Positions 48,420 through 60,569 of a DNA stretch of 64,000 nucleotides are shown one piece after another (positions within the stretch are counted from its first letter, which is position 1; each line of letters starts with the position of its first letter). Under the pieces are notes generated by a model, which worked only from the letters and a program-made list of their open reading frames with translations, had not been told where the DNA came from and did no database searches. This DNA comes from Raphanus sativus (Eukaryota; Streptophyta; Magnoliopsida; Brassicales; Brassicaceae). The stretch is taken from the NCBI RefSeq assembly GCF_000801105.2, contig NW_026615330.1:94579-158578 (forward strand). The letters run 5' to 3'. A program made the position numbers and the translations under genes.

Positions 48420-49790
48420 TGTAAGGATTGATGATTCTGAACAGTTGGGATTTAATCTCATTTGATTTGTTTTAGTTATTTATTAGAACAGTTTGTGTTC
48501 GCACGCTTTCGATAATGCGATGTAAGTATATAAATTTTCTTAACATGTTTCCAAGTATCAAGATCGTGCCTTATAGGAATTTTCTTTGTAAGGCAGTAAT
48601 ATAACTTATTATTTTGCTTCACAAAAACATAGAAGTTTTATAATTCGAATGTAAAATTAAAGTTTAGTTACTAGTCTACCAATATATGATTGATATATAT
48701 CCTGATAATCTCAGACACTATATCCCAAAAAACTAATTACAACTGAAGTTAAGAAATTGAAAATAAATCCCAAAGTTTGACGACGTTTTAGATTAAGTTC
48801 GATCTGATAGCATTACAGATTAGTTATGGTTGTGTCCACGTTTCTACATCGCCAGAGTTTCTCATGCTGTCTTCTTATCTTTCTTTCTTTTATTATGACT
48901 CCATGTCTCATATTGAGTTTTCTTTGATACTAGTAGTAAATTTCTAAGACAGCTTAGCAGTGATTCAACCAAATTTACATAAAATCAGCGTTTCGGTAAC
49001 ATTTAATTTTCTTTTTTTTTTAATCTTGGACCCTGAAGGCTAAACCCATGCATTTTTATTCCAGGATGAGATAAACTTAGGTTGTAATTTTTCTGGCACG
49101 CGATAAGAAGTTAGGTTATGTTGGTAGATGATTTTATTCATCGTGTAGTTTAAGAAAACAACCTTATAAGTTGAAATTGTATTCCAAATTGTTGTGAGAA
49201 AAACAATGTAACCTTTATGCAATCTTTTTATGCTTAAAATTTGAAACTTGTATAGCCGTTGATAAAGATACATGCAAAAATTGTTGCGAAGTTATGTTTC
49301 AAAGTGATTTGGATACATATTTTGACTTTGTATGAACGTTCACTGATATGTGTCTAGGTCTACTAATATGTAAAAGTTATACCCATCCATCACTTTATTT
49401 TTCAGGATAAAGTTAGGATAGTTTTCACCAAACCGTTTAGTTTCTTTACGATTTTGTTGTTAGTAGAAGAACAGTTTGTTATAAAAGTTTGATTATAATA
49501 TGATACTATACCTAATAAAATTCGTACTTAGAAAAATAGATAAATTCTAAGATAAATTTATTATATGATATTACAAGCCCCATGACCAACTAGTATTCCT
49601 AATATTCGAACAATGAAATGGCCTACATATAACTAACCATAACAACCTTCGTCCTAATTTCCACAAACACTAAAAACCCTTTTGGATTTTAGACCAAACA
49701 CATCATCGTATGACCAATTGAAAAAATAAGCATTATTTTAAAATTCAAATGATCCAAAAATAAGTAAACAGTCTTCTTACGATCTCCATC
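48420..49790. other. Intergenic, no gene recognised
   Basis: The promoter side of the membrane-protein gene and the 3' flank of the CYP86B1-like gene. AT-rich; the 77-codon minus frame at 49040-49273 has no recognisable motif. Confidence 0.5.
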
Positions 49791-49815
49791 TTAACTAATT
49801 AACAAATCTTAAACA

Positions 49816-52295
49816 TTAAACACTACTACCATCTTCAATAGTCTTGGCATAGTATTGATCTATCTCGGAGAAACTCCTGTTGATCAAATTGACCATCAAG
49901 CCATGTTTCATGTACATTGTAAGAGCTAGCTTCGGTTCCACTTTATGACCTTCCACCACCTTCACCTTGTAGCGATAAACTATAGCAGCCGCGGTAGATT
50001 TCATCTGATAATAGGCAAAATCTTTGCCTAGACAAAGGCGTGGACCGCCATTGAAGGCCGTGAATTTATATGCCGACTCACTCATAAACTGTCCATCTCT
50101 TAGCCACCTCTCTGGCCTAAACTCGCGACAGTCTTCTCCCCAAATGGCTTCCATACGACCCATTGCGTAAATAGCATATATAACCTTTTCTCCTTTTTTC
50201 AGTATTGTTCCATCAGGAAATACATCATCTTCTTGTACCTGAATAATAATTGTAACAAATAAATAAACTTCAGCAACTCTATAGTTACCTCACGCGCGAG
50301 GTGATAGGTTTAACATCATAGAAATTTAATATGAATGAGTTGGTTGTTAGGTTTCATGGGGAAACAGCAGAACATAACATTCTTGTGTGTAACCAAGAAG
50401 TCAAACAGGTAGTAATTCACTTCTTCATAAAAGAAATGATTTTAAGATACCTGCATATTAATTAGTTGTCTTCCCAGTAATTTTCATAAATACTATTTCT
50501 TGTTACCGATTAGCTAACCAATAAGAAACCAAACATAATAGCATATTTAAGCTTTTTGGTGGTCCAATGACTATAAAATATTAACAGTAACTAATCAAGT
50601 ACTTAGTATTTTCTTCCCAATTCCGTAGTCCATCCACATTTAAAAACGATTTTTTGAATTTTGTTTTTGTATCTGAGAGATTGATATTTCAAAATTTTAA
50701 TCTATTCATTTTTTTCAAAACTAAAATTAAATTACATTCTAAAAACATGAATGATAAGCTTTATTTCAAAAGCAAATTTTTTAATTAATTCATTTTTTTC
50801 AAAACTAAAATTAAATTAAAGCCTAAAAACCTGAATGTTAAGCTTTATTTGAAAGCAAATAAACTTAAATTAAACAAAACTAAAATTACTAATAGATAAG
50901 ACTACATATTTTTTTGTTAATATGTGTGAACATCTTTAAAATATTAATCTTTCAAATACGAAAAGTATATGTTTGCAATTTTAAACAATTGGCTTTCTTG
51001 GTAAGCACTTAATAGAGATTAGTAAGGAAAAATAACAGATTTAGTTAGAAATTGGTACCTCTTTATGATCAACGGGAACTGAAGGGTATAACCTAAGAGC
51101 TTCAGACAAAGCAGCTTGTAGATAATCCATCTTCTTGATCTCTTCTGGTCCGAACACAGGCTCATAATCTATCTTCCCTCCCTTACCATTATCATCCCTC
51201 TGCCTCAAAAATCTTACATATCTCCACCATGATCTTCTCTTCCACTTCTGGATTCTTCTCTAGCAACCAGAAGAACCAGCTGAGAGCAACAGAAGAAGTA
51301 TCTCTCCCAGCAAGTATGAAGTTCACACAGATATCACGAAGAAACTTGTCTGAAAAGCTACCTCCCTTCTCATCTCTCAGACCCATAAACACCGTCAAGA
51401 GATCAGATCTCTTTGTGGATTCACCCTCAAGAGACAGTTCTTTCTTCCTCGTCCTGATAACTTCATCAGCAAAATCATCCACACCTTTTATTGATTCCTT
51501 TAGCATCTTCTCTGTTCCTAAATCAAGATACTTCATGAGCTTCCATACGCAAGTAGGCATGACGAATCTACAAACTGCAGCTTCGGTCGCGTCCTCAAAG
51601 GCTTTAGCAAAGGGTATCACGGGTTGGTCTGGACCGAGACATCCTGGATCGACTCCAAAAGCAATCATGCATACGTTATCAAACGTTAGCCTCAACAACA
51701 CGTCTTGTAGATCAATAGGAGGAGAGCTTTTAACCGAAGCTTCAAGAACTGGTAAGAGCCTCTTGTGCACAAGCTCATACAAGGAGTGAGTTGTAAGCTG
51801 TCTGAACTTCGCTGAATGAAACTCGATGCTTGCGGTCTTCCTCTGCCTCTGCCAAGTCTCGTCATCCGCGTTGAATATACCCTCTCCTAGAAGGTCTCTG
51901 AGGTTGTCTCGAAAGTAAGAACCTTTAGGGTAGACAGAGAAACGGTTCTTGAGGAGATGCTCAACGTTTCTTGGGTCGCAAGTAATGGTACTGTTGAGGC
52001 TGCTTAACCAAGGGCCTCTGAAACGGAAAGTCCCGTTTTGACGACGGAGAACATCGCTTAGTCACTCGTATATGTTTCCTCTGAGGCCGGAAGCTAGAGA
52101 AGGAAGCATCCCTAGAAAGGGCCATACGGGAAGACCGTAGTGTTTCTTCTGACGCAAGGAATGTATGGCGATAAAGGCTAAAAGGGCAAGAAGAAGCTCG
52201 AGAATTTGAACGTTTCTGAGGAGAAACAGCCTCTGTGAAACAAGAGGGTCATTAGCGTCACTGAAGGTGAGATGGTAAGAAGAATTGGTACTCAT
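49816..52295 (-). pseudogene. CYP86B1: CYP86B1-like fatty acid omega-hydroxylase with two lesions
   Basis: CYP86B1 is an ER cytochrome P450 that omega-hydroxylates very-long-chain fatty acids (C22-C24) for suberin. Two exons, 52295-51059 and 50238-49816, would give 552 residues if undamaged (559 recalled for Arabidopsis). It has an N-terminal membrane anchor, the I-helix AGRDTSS, ExxR (EALR), PERW (FRPERW) and the heme loop FNGGPRLCLG. All of these are present, and no other stop was seen. Two lesions break it: codon 78, expected Trp, is TGA (52062-52064). An extra T in the five-base run at 51207-51211 shifts the frame about 50 codons before the exon end. Removing one base restores a length divisible by three. 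The otherwise clean sequence suggests recent loss, or less likely sequence error. The recalled Arabidopsis neighbours (HUA2, SCPL34) match. Confidence 0.88.
50240..51058 (-). other. Intron of the CYP86B1-like gene
   Basis: An 820-bp AT-rich intron with GT at its 5' end (51058-51057 on plus) and AG at its 3' end (50240-50239). It holds a local duplication of TCATTTTTTTCAAAACTAAAATTAA (near 50706-50730 and 50791-50815, given here in two overlapping readings). No coding content. Confidence 0.7.
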
Positions 52296-52569
52296 TGCGA
52301 AAAAGAGATGAATAATGGAGAGAGAGGGAGGAATGGAGAGAGATTAATAATAACAATGGAGGTGGTGAGTTTAGCTAGTGGGTGAAGAATATTGCATGAG
52401 TTTCTTGTGGCTCTCTCAGGAGAAAATAGGGTTTGATGGTGAGCAGACAGATGTTGTGTCTTTATATTCATGCGGGTTCTTGATTCTCGTGTGTGTGGGT
52501 GTATATAACTTTTCTTACACTTTAAGTAGGGTCTGTTTTTGGGAATTTCAAAAGTCGAATATTATTGGG

Positions 52570-52580
52570 AGTTTATATAG
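52570..52580 (-). promoter_or_regulatory. Possible TATA box of the CYP86B1-like gene
   Basis: CTATATAAACT on the minus strand, about 280 bases upstream of the start codon. The distance would mean a long leader, so confidence is modest. Confidence 0.3.
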
Positions 52581-52599
52581 AGAAATAGGGTTGTAGATT

Positions 52600-53400
52600 G
52601 TGTTTGGGAAATGATTCAGATGAGAAGTGGTTGATGATGGGTGGCCTAAGTTACTCCTCTATCATATTGAGCTCATTGCTTCGTCCACGTTTGTTTCTTT
52701 TTGTATTATTTTTTTCACGTCAAGTTAGCATTTTTATATTATTATTACGAGGAAGTTAGTAAAGAGTATTTTATATTCCCATTATCCGAAATAAAATGGG
52801 TTATTATCTATAGAAAAGGATTAAAAAAAATTGATGATAATTCTTGATTTTCACTCCATCTTATCATGTAATTAATTCTGGTTTCTCAGTTCTCAACATT
52901 AGCTCAATATTAGTTCTTCATGTCTGACATGTCATTAATATACATAGTAATACTGTATTTAAACAATATATGAATTTTAATAATTTTGACAATTTTCAGT
53001 TCTTTATTTTTATATGTAGATATTTGACAAATTAGTGATTTCTATTAACAATCATTTATGCATTTGATCCAGTTATATCAAAAAGAAAAGAACACTCAAA
53101 ATTATATAAGAAAAAAAATCAGTGAAATTTATTATATGAATAATAAGCTACTAAGTATAGGTTTTTTAGATGAATATATTTATTGTACACAAGATAGTGT
53201 CCATAAATTTTATTATCTTCGGACAGAAAAATATAAGAAAACCCAAAAGCACAGTATGAGGCCTATTATTAAGTAATATGCCTAGACATGGTGCTGCAGC
53301 CTGCAGCCATGGAGGTGTGCTACTGAAGATGCAACCATCTTCATCAATGGAGGTTTTTGAGCCATGCTCTCAAGATTTCTGATGTTTTCAGTTCTTTATA
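52600..53400. other. Intergenic, no gene recognised
   Basis: AT-rich spacer between the CYP86B1-like promoter and the Helitron. The 72-codon frame at 53058 is low-complexity and lysine-rich and is not considered a gene. Confidence 0.5.
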
Positions 53401-54997
53401 GTCTATACTATTAAAGCAGAATCTCTATTAGGATTCTGCCATTAGTTTTCAAATTATTTACAAGAGAGTGCCATTATCTTTTTTAAACATTTTTAGTTAT
53501 TTTGCTAATTATATAGTTAACTAATAAGAATCAACTATTTTAAAACCAATCCCATTGTTATCTTTCTCCACCAATTATAAGACCCATCGATCTCCAAAAT
53601 TACAATTATCAAGGATTTTGTTGACTTGAAAGTTGAAACCCAAAAAATCCTAGCTATACAAACCCACGAAAACTTCGTATTTATCTCTCTCACGCCTCAC
53701 ATTTTTAATCTATATCTTATTAGATTAAATCTTTACACTTTTTTTTCTTAAGCGTCATCTTTTATCTATATATTATTAGATATATATCTATAGGCAGAGA
53801 TACTATAGCGTAAGCACTAGCATATCTAATCTACACTATAAAATGTTTATCCTCCTTACTAGCCCTTCATTCAGCAAATAATTTATTTTAATACATGTTA
53901 CATACGTTCTATGGAAACATTGAGATTATATTTTACAAATATTCAAAAAAGTTTTGTCATCTACTATATATTTATTTTTCTTATAAGAAAACGTGTATAT
54001 AATGTTACTCCATTTAATGTTTCTCAATAATTGTTACAAAAAAATGTTTGTCAATTTTCTTAATTTACATTTAAATACAAGGTGCACACCTAAAATCATA
54101 TCTCGAATCATAAAGTTCCCTAAAACATATCTCTAAACCCTGCATTTAATATTATAGATCCTCAAAAACCTCTAAATATCTATATATAGTAAATATTATT
54201 TAAAAGTTATACACATATTTAGCAAGGTTACAGTATTCGAAGGAATAGTAGATGGTTACAGTATTTTCACATAAAATCTTTAACATAATAGTCTTAAATA
54301 TTTGTTTACGAGATTTTTTATACTAACCATATTTTAAAATAAGCATCCTAACTAAATTGTAAAAAAAGAAAACTGAAATATATATTTAGTTATCACACAT
54401 GATTTTTATCTTGAATTAAAAATATTTTCAATTTTCAAAAGATTTTGTGCTTGAAATATTTGATGGTAACAGTATTTTCACTTAATATCTTTTTTTTGTG
54501 CACATCTCTCAATCAGTTTAATAAATAGATTTTGTTATTTGTTTTCGAGATTTTCTTTTATACTAAATATATTTTAAATAATCATACTAACTAAATTGTA
54601 ACAAATTAAAATATAATCTCAATTCAAGATATCAATTTATAATACGTAAATTTTATTTTGAAGGAATTTTTTTGAAATTTTTTTTTCATTTTGAAAAGTT
54701 TGTGATTTAAAATTGGAATACTGTATATATATATATATATATATATATAAATATATATATATCAAAACATAAAGCTTCCTTTATATTGAAATATACAACT
54801 TTCATACTTTTGAACATATTTAATGATAGATTTTGCATATATTGGAATATATAACTTTCTTAATATCTAAATGTAGAAAAGTAGATTGTGGATATATTGT
54901 TGTTTTGCAAGAAAACGATAGTGTTGCTCTTGTGGCTGAATAAAAATATGCAGAACCTAAATTATTAAATGTATTAGTTATTCGAATTAACATATTA

Positions 54998-55246
54998 TAT
55001 AGAATCACACCTTGTATAACAAGAAGTCCTTCTCTTGTTTATTCAATATCAAAAGCTCAAAACACAAGTAATCACACACGCCAGAATATATATTCTGCAA
55101 CAACATAATGCATCTCCATATATATATATATATCTTCATACTATCCTAAACCTATTAGGAATCACACAAATCATATTTCCTATTTCTTATAGATAAACAC
55201 AACATTAATAAGAAAAGGAAACTTATCAACTCAAGCTTAATCAACA
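54998..55246 (-). repeat. 3' LTR of the second Copia element
   Basis: Direct repeat of 59416-59660. The polypurine tract GGAGGAGA lies just inside on the minus strand. Confidence 0.9.
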
Positions 55247-58200
55247 ATCTCCTCCTTAAGCTTGAAGCTCTCTTCATTCACGTCTTGCACTCCAATCAAT
55301 CTCCTCATTTCCTTGAACTTGATCTTTCCAAGTGACTTTGTAAGGATATCAGCCTTTTGATCAACTCCAGGGATATGTTCAACTTCAACCTGTTCGTTTT
55401 CAACACATTCTCGGATAAAGTGAAACCTTCTATGAATGTGTTTGCTCCTACCATGAAACACAGGATTCTTTGTAAGCGCAATGACAGATTTGTTATCAAC
55501 CTTGATCACCACCCTCTCACTCTGCGTTCCGACAACTTCACTCAAGAGTTCTTGTAGCCAAATAGCCTGCTTTTCAGCCTCCGTTGCAGCCATAAACTCT
55601 GCTTCACAGGATGATAAAGCCACTAGTTCTTGCTTCGTTGAACTCCAGGTAATGGGGCTTTCTCCAAGGTAAAAGATATGTCCAGAGGTGCTTTTACCGT
55701 CGTCAGTATCTACGTTGTGGGAGCTATCGCTATAGCCTAATAGCTTAGTCCCGCATCTGCGTGTGTAATGGAGCCCGAGTGAACACGTTCCTCGCAAGTA
55801 CCTAAGTACCTGCTTCAAAGCTGCTCCGTGTGAGGTCTTTGGCTCCTGCATATACCTACTCAAAACCCCAACACTAAAGGACAAATCAGTTCGTGTGTGC
55901 AGCAAGTATCTCAAACATCCAATGCTGCGACGGTAAGCTCTTTCATCGATCTTATCTTCATTCGGAGCTTTAGAAAACAGAGCATTGATCTCTAAAGGCA
56001 CATGAGTTGGATTACACGAACTCATTCCTGCATCTTCAAGTATCTTCTTTGCATAACCATCTTGCTTAAGAACAATACCACCACTATGTTGTATAACTTC
56101 TATTCCAAGTAATAAGTTAACAACCCAAGATCACTCATCTCAAACTTACTAGACATCTCTCGTTTGAACTCAAGAATCGCCTTAAGAGATGACCCAGTAA
56201 CTAGTAAATCGTCAACGTAAACTGCCACAATAAGAACCTCTCCTCTTCCTTGTCTCACGTAGAGTGATGGTTCCTTCGAGCATCGTTGAAACATCAAGCC
56301 GCGAAGTATCTTGTTAAGCTTTATATTCCATGCTCTCGGTGCTTGTCGCAAGCCATACAATGCTTTTTTTAGCTTATAAACCTTATGTTCTTGCCCAACA
56401 ACCACAAAGCCTTCTGGTTGAGTGACGTATACGTCTTCTTTCAAATCTCCGTGAAGAAACGCTGTCTTGACATCAAGATGATGTATCTCCCAGCCATGTG
56501 ACTCAGCCAAAGCGATGATCATCCTGATTGTCTCAATACGAGCCACGGGAGCGAATACTTCATCATAGTCTATGCCATGTCTCTGCACATATCCTTTTGC
56601 CACTAACCGAGCTTTGTATTTACTGATAGTTCCATCTGCAGTCCGTTTGATCTTAAACACCCATTTTAACCCAATGGGTTTAACACCTGCAGGAAGCTCA
56701 ATCAAATCCCAAGTATTATTTTTTTCTATCGAGAATATCTCATCCTTGCACGCATCAACCCACACTTTCATCTTCTTGGCTTCTTCAAAAGTCCAAGGTT
56801 CGTCGTTTATTATCATCAACAGCAGCTCACTTTCGACTTCTGCAAGTAGAACATAATCTTCGAGATACGCAGGTTTGTTAGATGTTCGCTTTGAACGCCG
56901 TGGCTGAGTGCTCTCGTTGGTTTCATCATCACTACTTTCCTCTGCCTCTTCGTCAAAGTCGTGCTCATCTCGACTTTCATCTTCTTTGTCCACTTCAGTT
57001 ACTCTGTTCTCATCACTAAGAGTACTATCCACCAACTTTCTTATATTAAAGTCGAGTTCATTATCAATCTCTTTACCGGCTCGCTTTTCGTTCCACTTCC
57101 ACTTCGTTTCTTCTTCAAAAACAACACCTCTACTCACAGTGATACGTTTACTTAGAGGGTCAAATAGTCGGTAAGCTTTGGATCCCGGCTCTGTTCCTAG
57201 ATGAACCAGAGTCCTAGACCTATCATCAAGCTTTTTTCTACCTGCTGACTATGTTCTCGCATGACATACACAACCAAATACCCTTAGGTGAGATAAGTTT
57301 GGTTTCCTACCTTTGTAGGCTTCGTATGGAGTCATCCCCTCCAGTGACCTAATTGCAACTCTGTTTATCAAGTAGGTAGCATGTCGTATTGCTTCTCCCC
57401 AAAGGTAGTTTGGTAGGTCCATATGTTTTAGGATACTCCTTGTCATCTCTAGAAGGGTTCGATTACGTCGTTCAACTACGCCATTCTGCTGCGGTGAGTA
57501 AGGTGCGGTAGATGTCATTTCACTCCATGCTTCTGACAATAGACTTCAAACTCATGCGAGGTGAACTCACCTCCTCTATCAGTTCTGAGACACTCCAGTT
57601 TAGTCTTTGTTTCTTGTTCAACAAGACCTTTGAATGTCTTGAATTTTTCAAACGCTTCTCCCTTTTCTTTCAATAGGACTGTCCACATATAACGTGTGCA
57701 GTCGTCAATTAACACAAAGATATAACGCTTATGTCCTGAGGTCGCAGGGGTAATGGGTCCACAGAGATCGGCATGTACAAGCTCAAGTGATGAACTTGCT
57801 CGGTAATTCGTTGCTTGAGGAAAAGACTTTCTGGACTGTTTTCCACGAAGGCAAGAGACACAAGTCTCCTTAGCTTGCTTAACAGTAGGTAAGCCCTCTA
57901 CAAGCTCTTTGTCGACCATTCTCCTTATGGTTTCGCTATTGATATGTCCTAAGCGATCATGCCACAAACTTCCAATGTCGCTTGTCTTTGCTTGGAGACA
58001 TCGAACCTGTGTATCAACCTGCAGTGTCACTTTGTACAATCTATTCTTTGATCTCGTCGTCTTGATTATCAGTCGTCCCTCACGATCATGCAAACTCAAA
58101 GTGTCTTCTCTTATGCGTACTTCACAACCTACTTCAGTGGCCTGTCCAAGGCTGATTATGTTGCTCCGTAAGGTAGGTATATAGTAGACGTTTTTCAGAG

Positions 58201-59347
58201 TTTTCTTCTCACCTCCTTTGATGATGAAACGAACTGACCTTTACCCATTATTTCAACTTTTGAATCATCTCCAAACCGTACCATTCCAGTGATGGATTTA
58301 TCTAGATCATGAAAGAAACCTTGATTACCACTCATGTGGTTACTAGCACCGTTATCAAGGTACCAAACGTTGACTGCATCCGACTCTGCTTCGAAAGCCG
58401 TGGGATTCACCTTCCGTTCGTTTAAGTATACTATCTCATTCATCATTAGTGTATCAGCCTCATGTGTGTCATCTTCTTTCTTCTCAACTACTTCCTGGAG
58501 TTTCAATTCTTTGTCGGGGCAGTCAGATGCGTAATATCCACGTTTGTCACACTTGAAGCAAGTAATATGAGATATGTCTCCACCACGCCCTTGCCTATAT
58601 GCTTCTCGTTGTTGAGAAAATGTTCCGCGACCACGACCTCTGCTTCTCAAACTTGATCGTCCTCCTCGTCCTCGATTTGAGTTATATCCAGAGCTCTCAT
58701 TATATAAAAGCTTGCTCGAGTCATCATGAGTTTCTTCTTCCTCTTCAGAAATCCGATCTTCATAAGCCTTCAATCTCCCCACTATGTCTTCAAAGCTCGT
58801 AGTATTGAGATTCAACATCTGTTCAATGGTCACAACTATCTGAATAAACTTTTTCCTTGGTAAACTTTTTAGGAATTTTTTCACTAGTTTTGGTTCCTCA
58901 ATAGTCTCTCCAAGTGATGAACACTTTGAAGAAATTTCAGTTAACTTGCCGACGAAGTCATCTATTTTATCATCTTCCTTCATCTTGAGTTTGTCAAAGT
59001 CTGACATCAAAGTTTGCACTCGTGCTTCTCGTACTCTCTCAGCTCCCACGTGTCTTGCCTTTATCGCATCCCAAACTGCTTTAGCTGTAGTGAGATTTCC
59101 AATCTGCAGGGTCAATGCTTCCGGAATAGATTGCCACATTAGAGCTATGGCGACATAGTTCTTTTTTTTCATGTTTGCTTCCTGGTTCAATTGTTTCCCA
59201 GACGTCATTCACCTTAAGAACAATAGACATTCTCATAGACCAGACAGTGTAGTTAGAAGAGTTTAGCATAGGAAGTTTTATCGTAGACGATCCGATGTCT
59301 TTAGCTCCCGGTTTGGTATTGGTTATTATCTCCTTCGAATCTCCCAT
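55237..59347 (-). pseudogene. Second Copia gag-pol polyprotein, disrupted
   Basis: Gag begins at 59347 and changes frame near 59180. It then carries a UBN2-type domain, an RGRGG-rich patch and a zinc knuckle CFKCDKRGYYASDC, in which the metal-binding His is Tyr. The protease shows WYLDNGASNHM. Further breaks are a frameshift near 58200-58225, a frameshift near 57530 in integrase (after RTDRGGEF), TAG at 57249-57251, and a stop plus frameshift at 56030-56102. The parts remain recognisable: GAG-pre-integrase, integrase (LVHADLCGP, TAPYSPQQNGVVERRN), reverse transcriptase with [13 protein letters not shown] and YVDD, and RNase H (SSCEAEFMA, VDNKSVIAL). It is not functional as it stands. Confidence 0.92.
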
Positions 59348-59415
59348 GGTGACTGTATGATCTTGCTCCCGTGGTTATGATCACACTTTGTCTTTAATGG
59401 AAGCTCTCATACCAA

Positions 59416-59660
59416 ATATAGAATCACACCTTGTATAACAAGAAGTCCTTCTCTTGTTTTTATTCAATATCAAAAACTCAAAACACAAGTAATCACACAC
59501 GCCAGAATATATGTTCTGCAAAAACATAATGCATCTCCATATATATATCTTCACACTATCCTAAACCTATTAGGAATCACACAAATCATATTTCTTATTT
59601 CTTATAGATAAACACAACATAATAAGAAAATGAAACTTATCAACTCAAGCTTAATCAACA
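59416..59660 (-). repeat. 5' LTR of the second Copia element
   Basis: Direct repeat of 54998-55246; the primer-binding site follows it on the minus strand. The outer edge abuts the TATTA duplication. Confidence 0.9.
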
Positions 59661-60069
59661 TATTATATCTCTGATTTTATAATTTTTAAGAATTTCAATT
59701 GCAAAACCCACATATTTAACCTTTAAATAACCCTTACGAAACCCATAAGTTTGACCAATAAATTAATCCACAATATTTTGATTATATCTTAGTTCTTCTC
59801 AATTCCGAAAACGTAACCTTTATAAAATAATGGAAATTAAACAATGCACACAAATATAGTGATGCATTTTTTACAGAGATATGTATATTAAAAATTTAAA
59901 ATACAAATTCTTATCATACTAAATTCTTTTTACCAAAAATAAACCCGCGCTTTAAAAGCGCGGGTCAAAATCTAGTAATACTTATAATACAAACATACAT
60001 AGAAGAAACTAGCATTGCATGATTGAGAACTAGCATTGCTTATTATCACATTTAATAGTCCTTGAAAAT

Positions 60070-60565
60070 CAATTGTGTGTTCAGCTTTAACCGGTTGCGA
60101 CGAGAAGCTGTGGAGACTGATGCAGAAGAGATCATTGCGATGACTGGTAAGACCTCTTTTTGTCTGAGCAGCAGAGACAAGTTCAAGAGAACATTCACCC
60201 ACCAAGTTGAAAACTTCTGCTCTTTGATGGATATGATCCTTCTTCCAGGTGAACAATAGCTTTGGGTCACTTAGCTAACCATACAGGGAAAGAAACCATT
60301 CCAAACGTTATGATATGTCCATATGACTTCCCCTTGATGGAGAAAGATTTGCGGCCTATACTCCGAATGTGTGTGTTTTGGTGATTCTGGAGAAGCGAAG
60401 ATGAAGAGATTTGGAAGCTTTTGGTTTAAAACAAGAGAGTTATGTGCTGATGATGTTCTGCTGAATTACAGGTTGACTAACTCTAAGAGACGGAGGATTG
60501 GAGAAGATAGAGCTAAGCTTGTCCACTTCTTGTGTTTGAGACATGAACGGCTCTGTTTCTGAGCT
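60070..60565 (+). pseudogene. Relic of a SETD9/C5orf35-like gene (At5g23200-like)
   Basis: Plus-strand blocks in changing frames read [78 protein letters not shown] and [15 protein letters not shown]. The order resembles the end of a SET-type protein: a LxHxxN...NV core followed by a NYRL motif. The recalled Arabidopsis neighbour between CYP86B1 and SCPL34 is a C5orf35/SETD9-like gene, which fits. Frameshifts and stops (for example after GEQ at 60257) and a missing N-terminal half mark it as broken. The family name is a recalled match and should be treated as tentative. Confidence 0.5.
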
Positions 60566-60569
60566 TTCC

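Larger units (their letters stand above)
54993..59665 (-). mobile_element. Second Ty1/Copia retrotransposon, nested and mutated
   Basis: LTRs at 54998-55246 (249 bp) and 59416-59660 (245 bp) are direct repeats. By eye they differ by about six substitutions and a few indels, including an AT-microsatellite length change. The target duplication is TATTA (54993-54997, 59661-59665). On the minus strand the LTR starts with TG and ends with TA. A primer-binding site like TGGTATGAGAGC follows the upstream LTR (59401-59413), and a GGAGGAGA purine tract precedes the downstream LTR. The sequence differs from the first Copia element and has a different gag and polymerase lineage. Confidence 0.93.
53402..59975 (+). 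mobile_element. Helitron interrupted by a nested Copia element
   Basis: The 5' end TCTATACTATTAAAGCAGA starts at 53402. The 3' end is a near-perfect hairpin (59944-59964, CCCGCGCTTTAAAAGCGCGGG) followed by TCAAAAT and CTAG at 59972-59975, then T. The Copia element 54998-59660 and its target duplication lie wholly inside. The Helitron itself is therefore about 1.9 kb, AT-rich and non-coding (non-autonomous). An (AT)n run lies at 54725-54765. The base before the 5' end is G rather than the usual A, so the left border could be off by one. Confidence 0.8.

Noticed and set aside
51229..51789. 186-codon plus-strand frame
   Set aside because: Antisense of the CYP86B1-like exon 1, where the P450 motifs lie on the minus strand.
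53058..53276. 72-codon lysine-rich plus-strand frame
   Set aside because: AT-rich low-complexity sequence with no domain, splice or promoter support.
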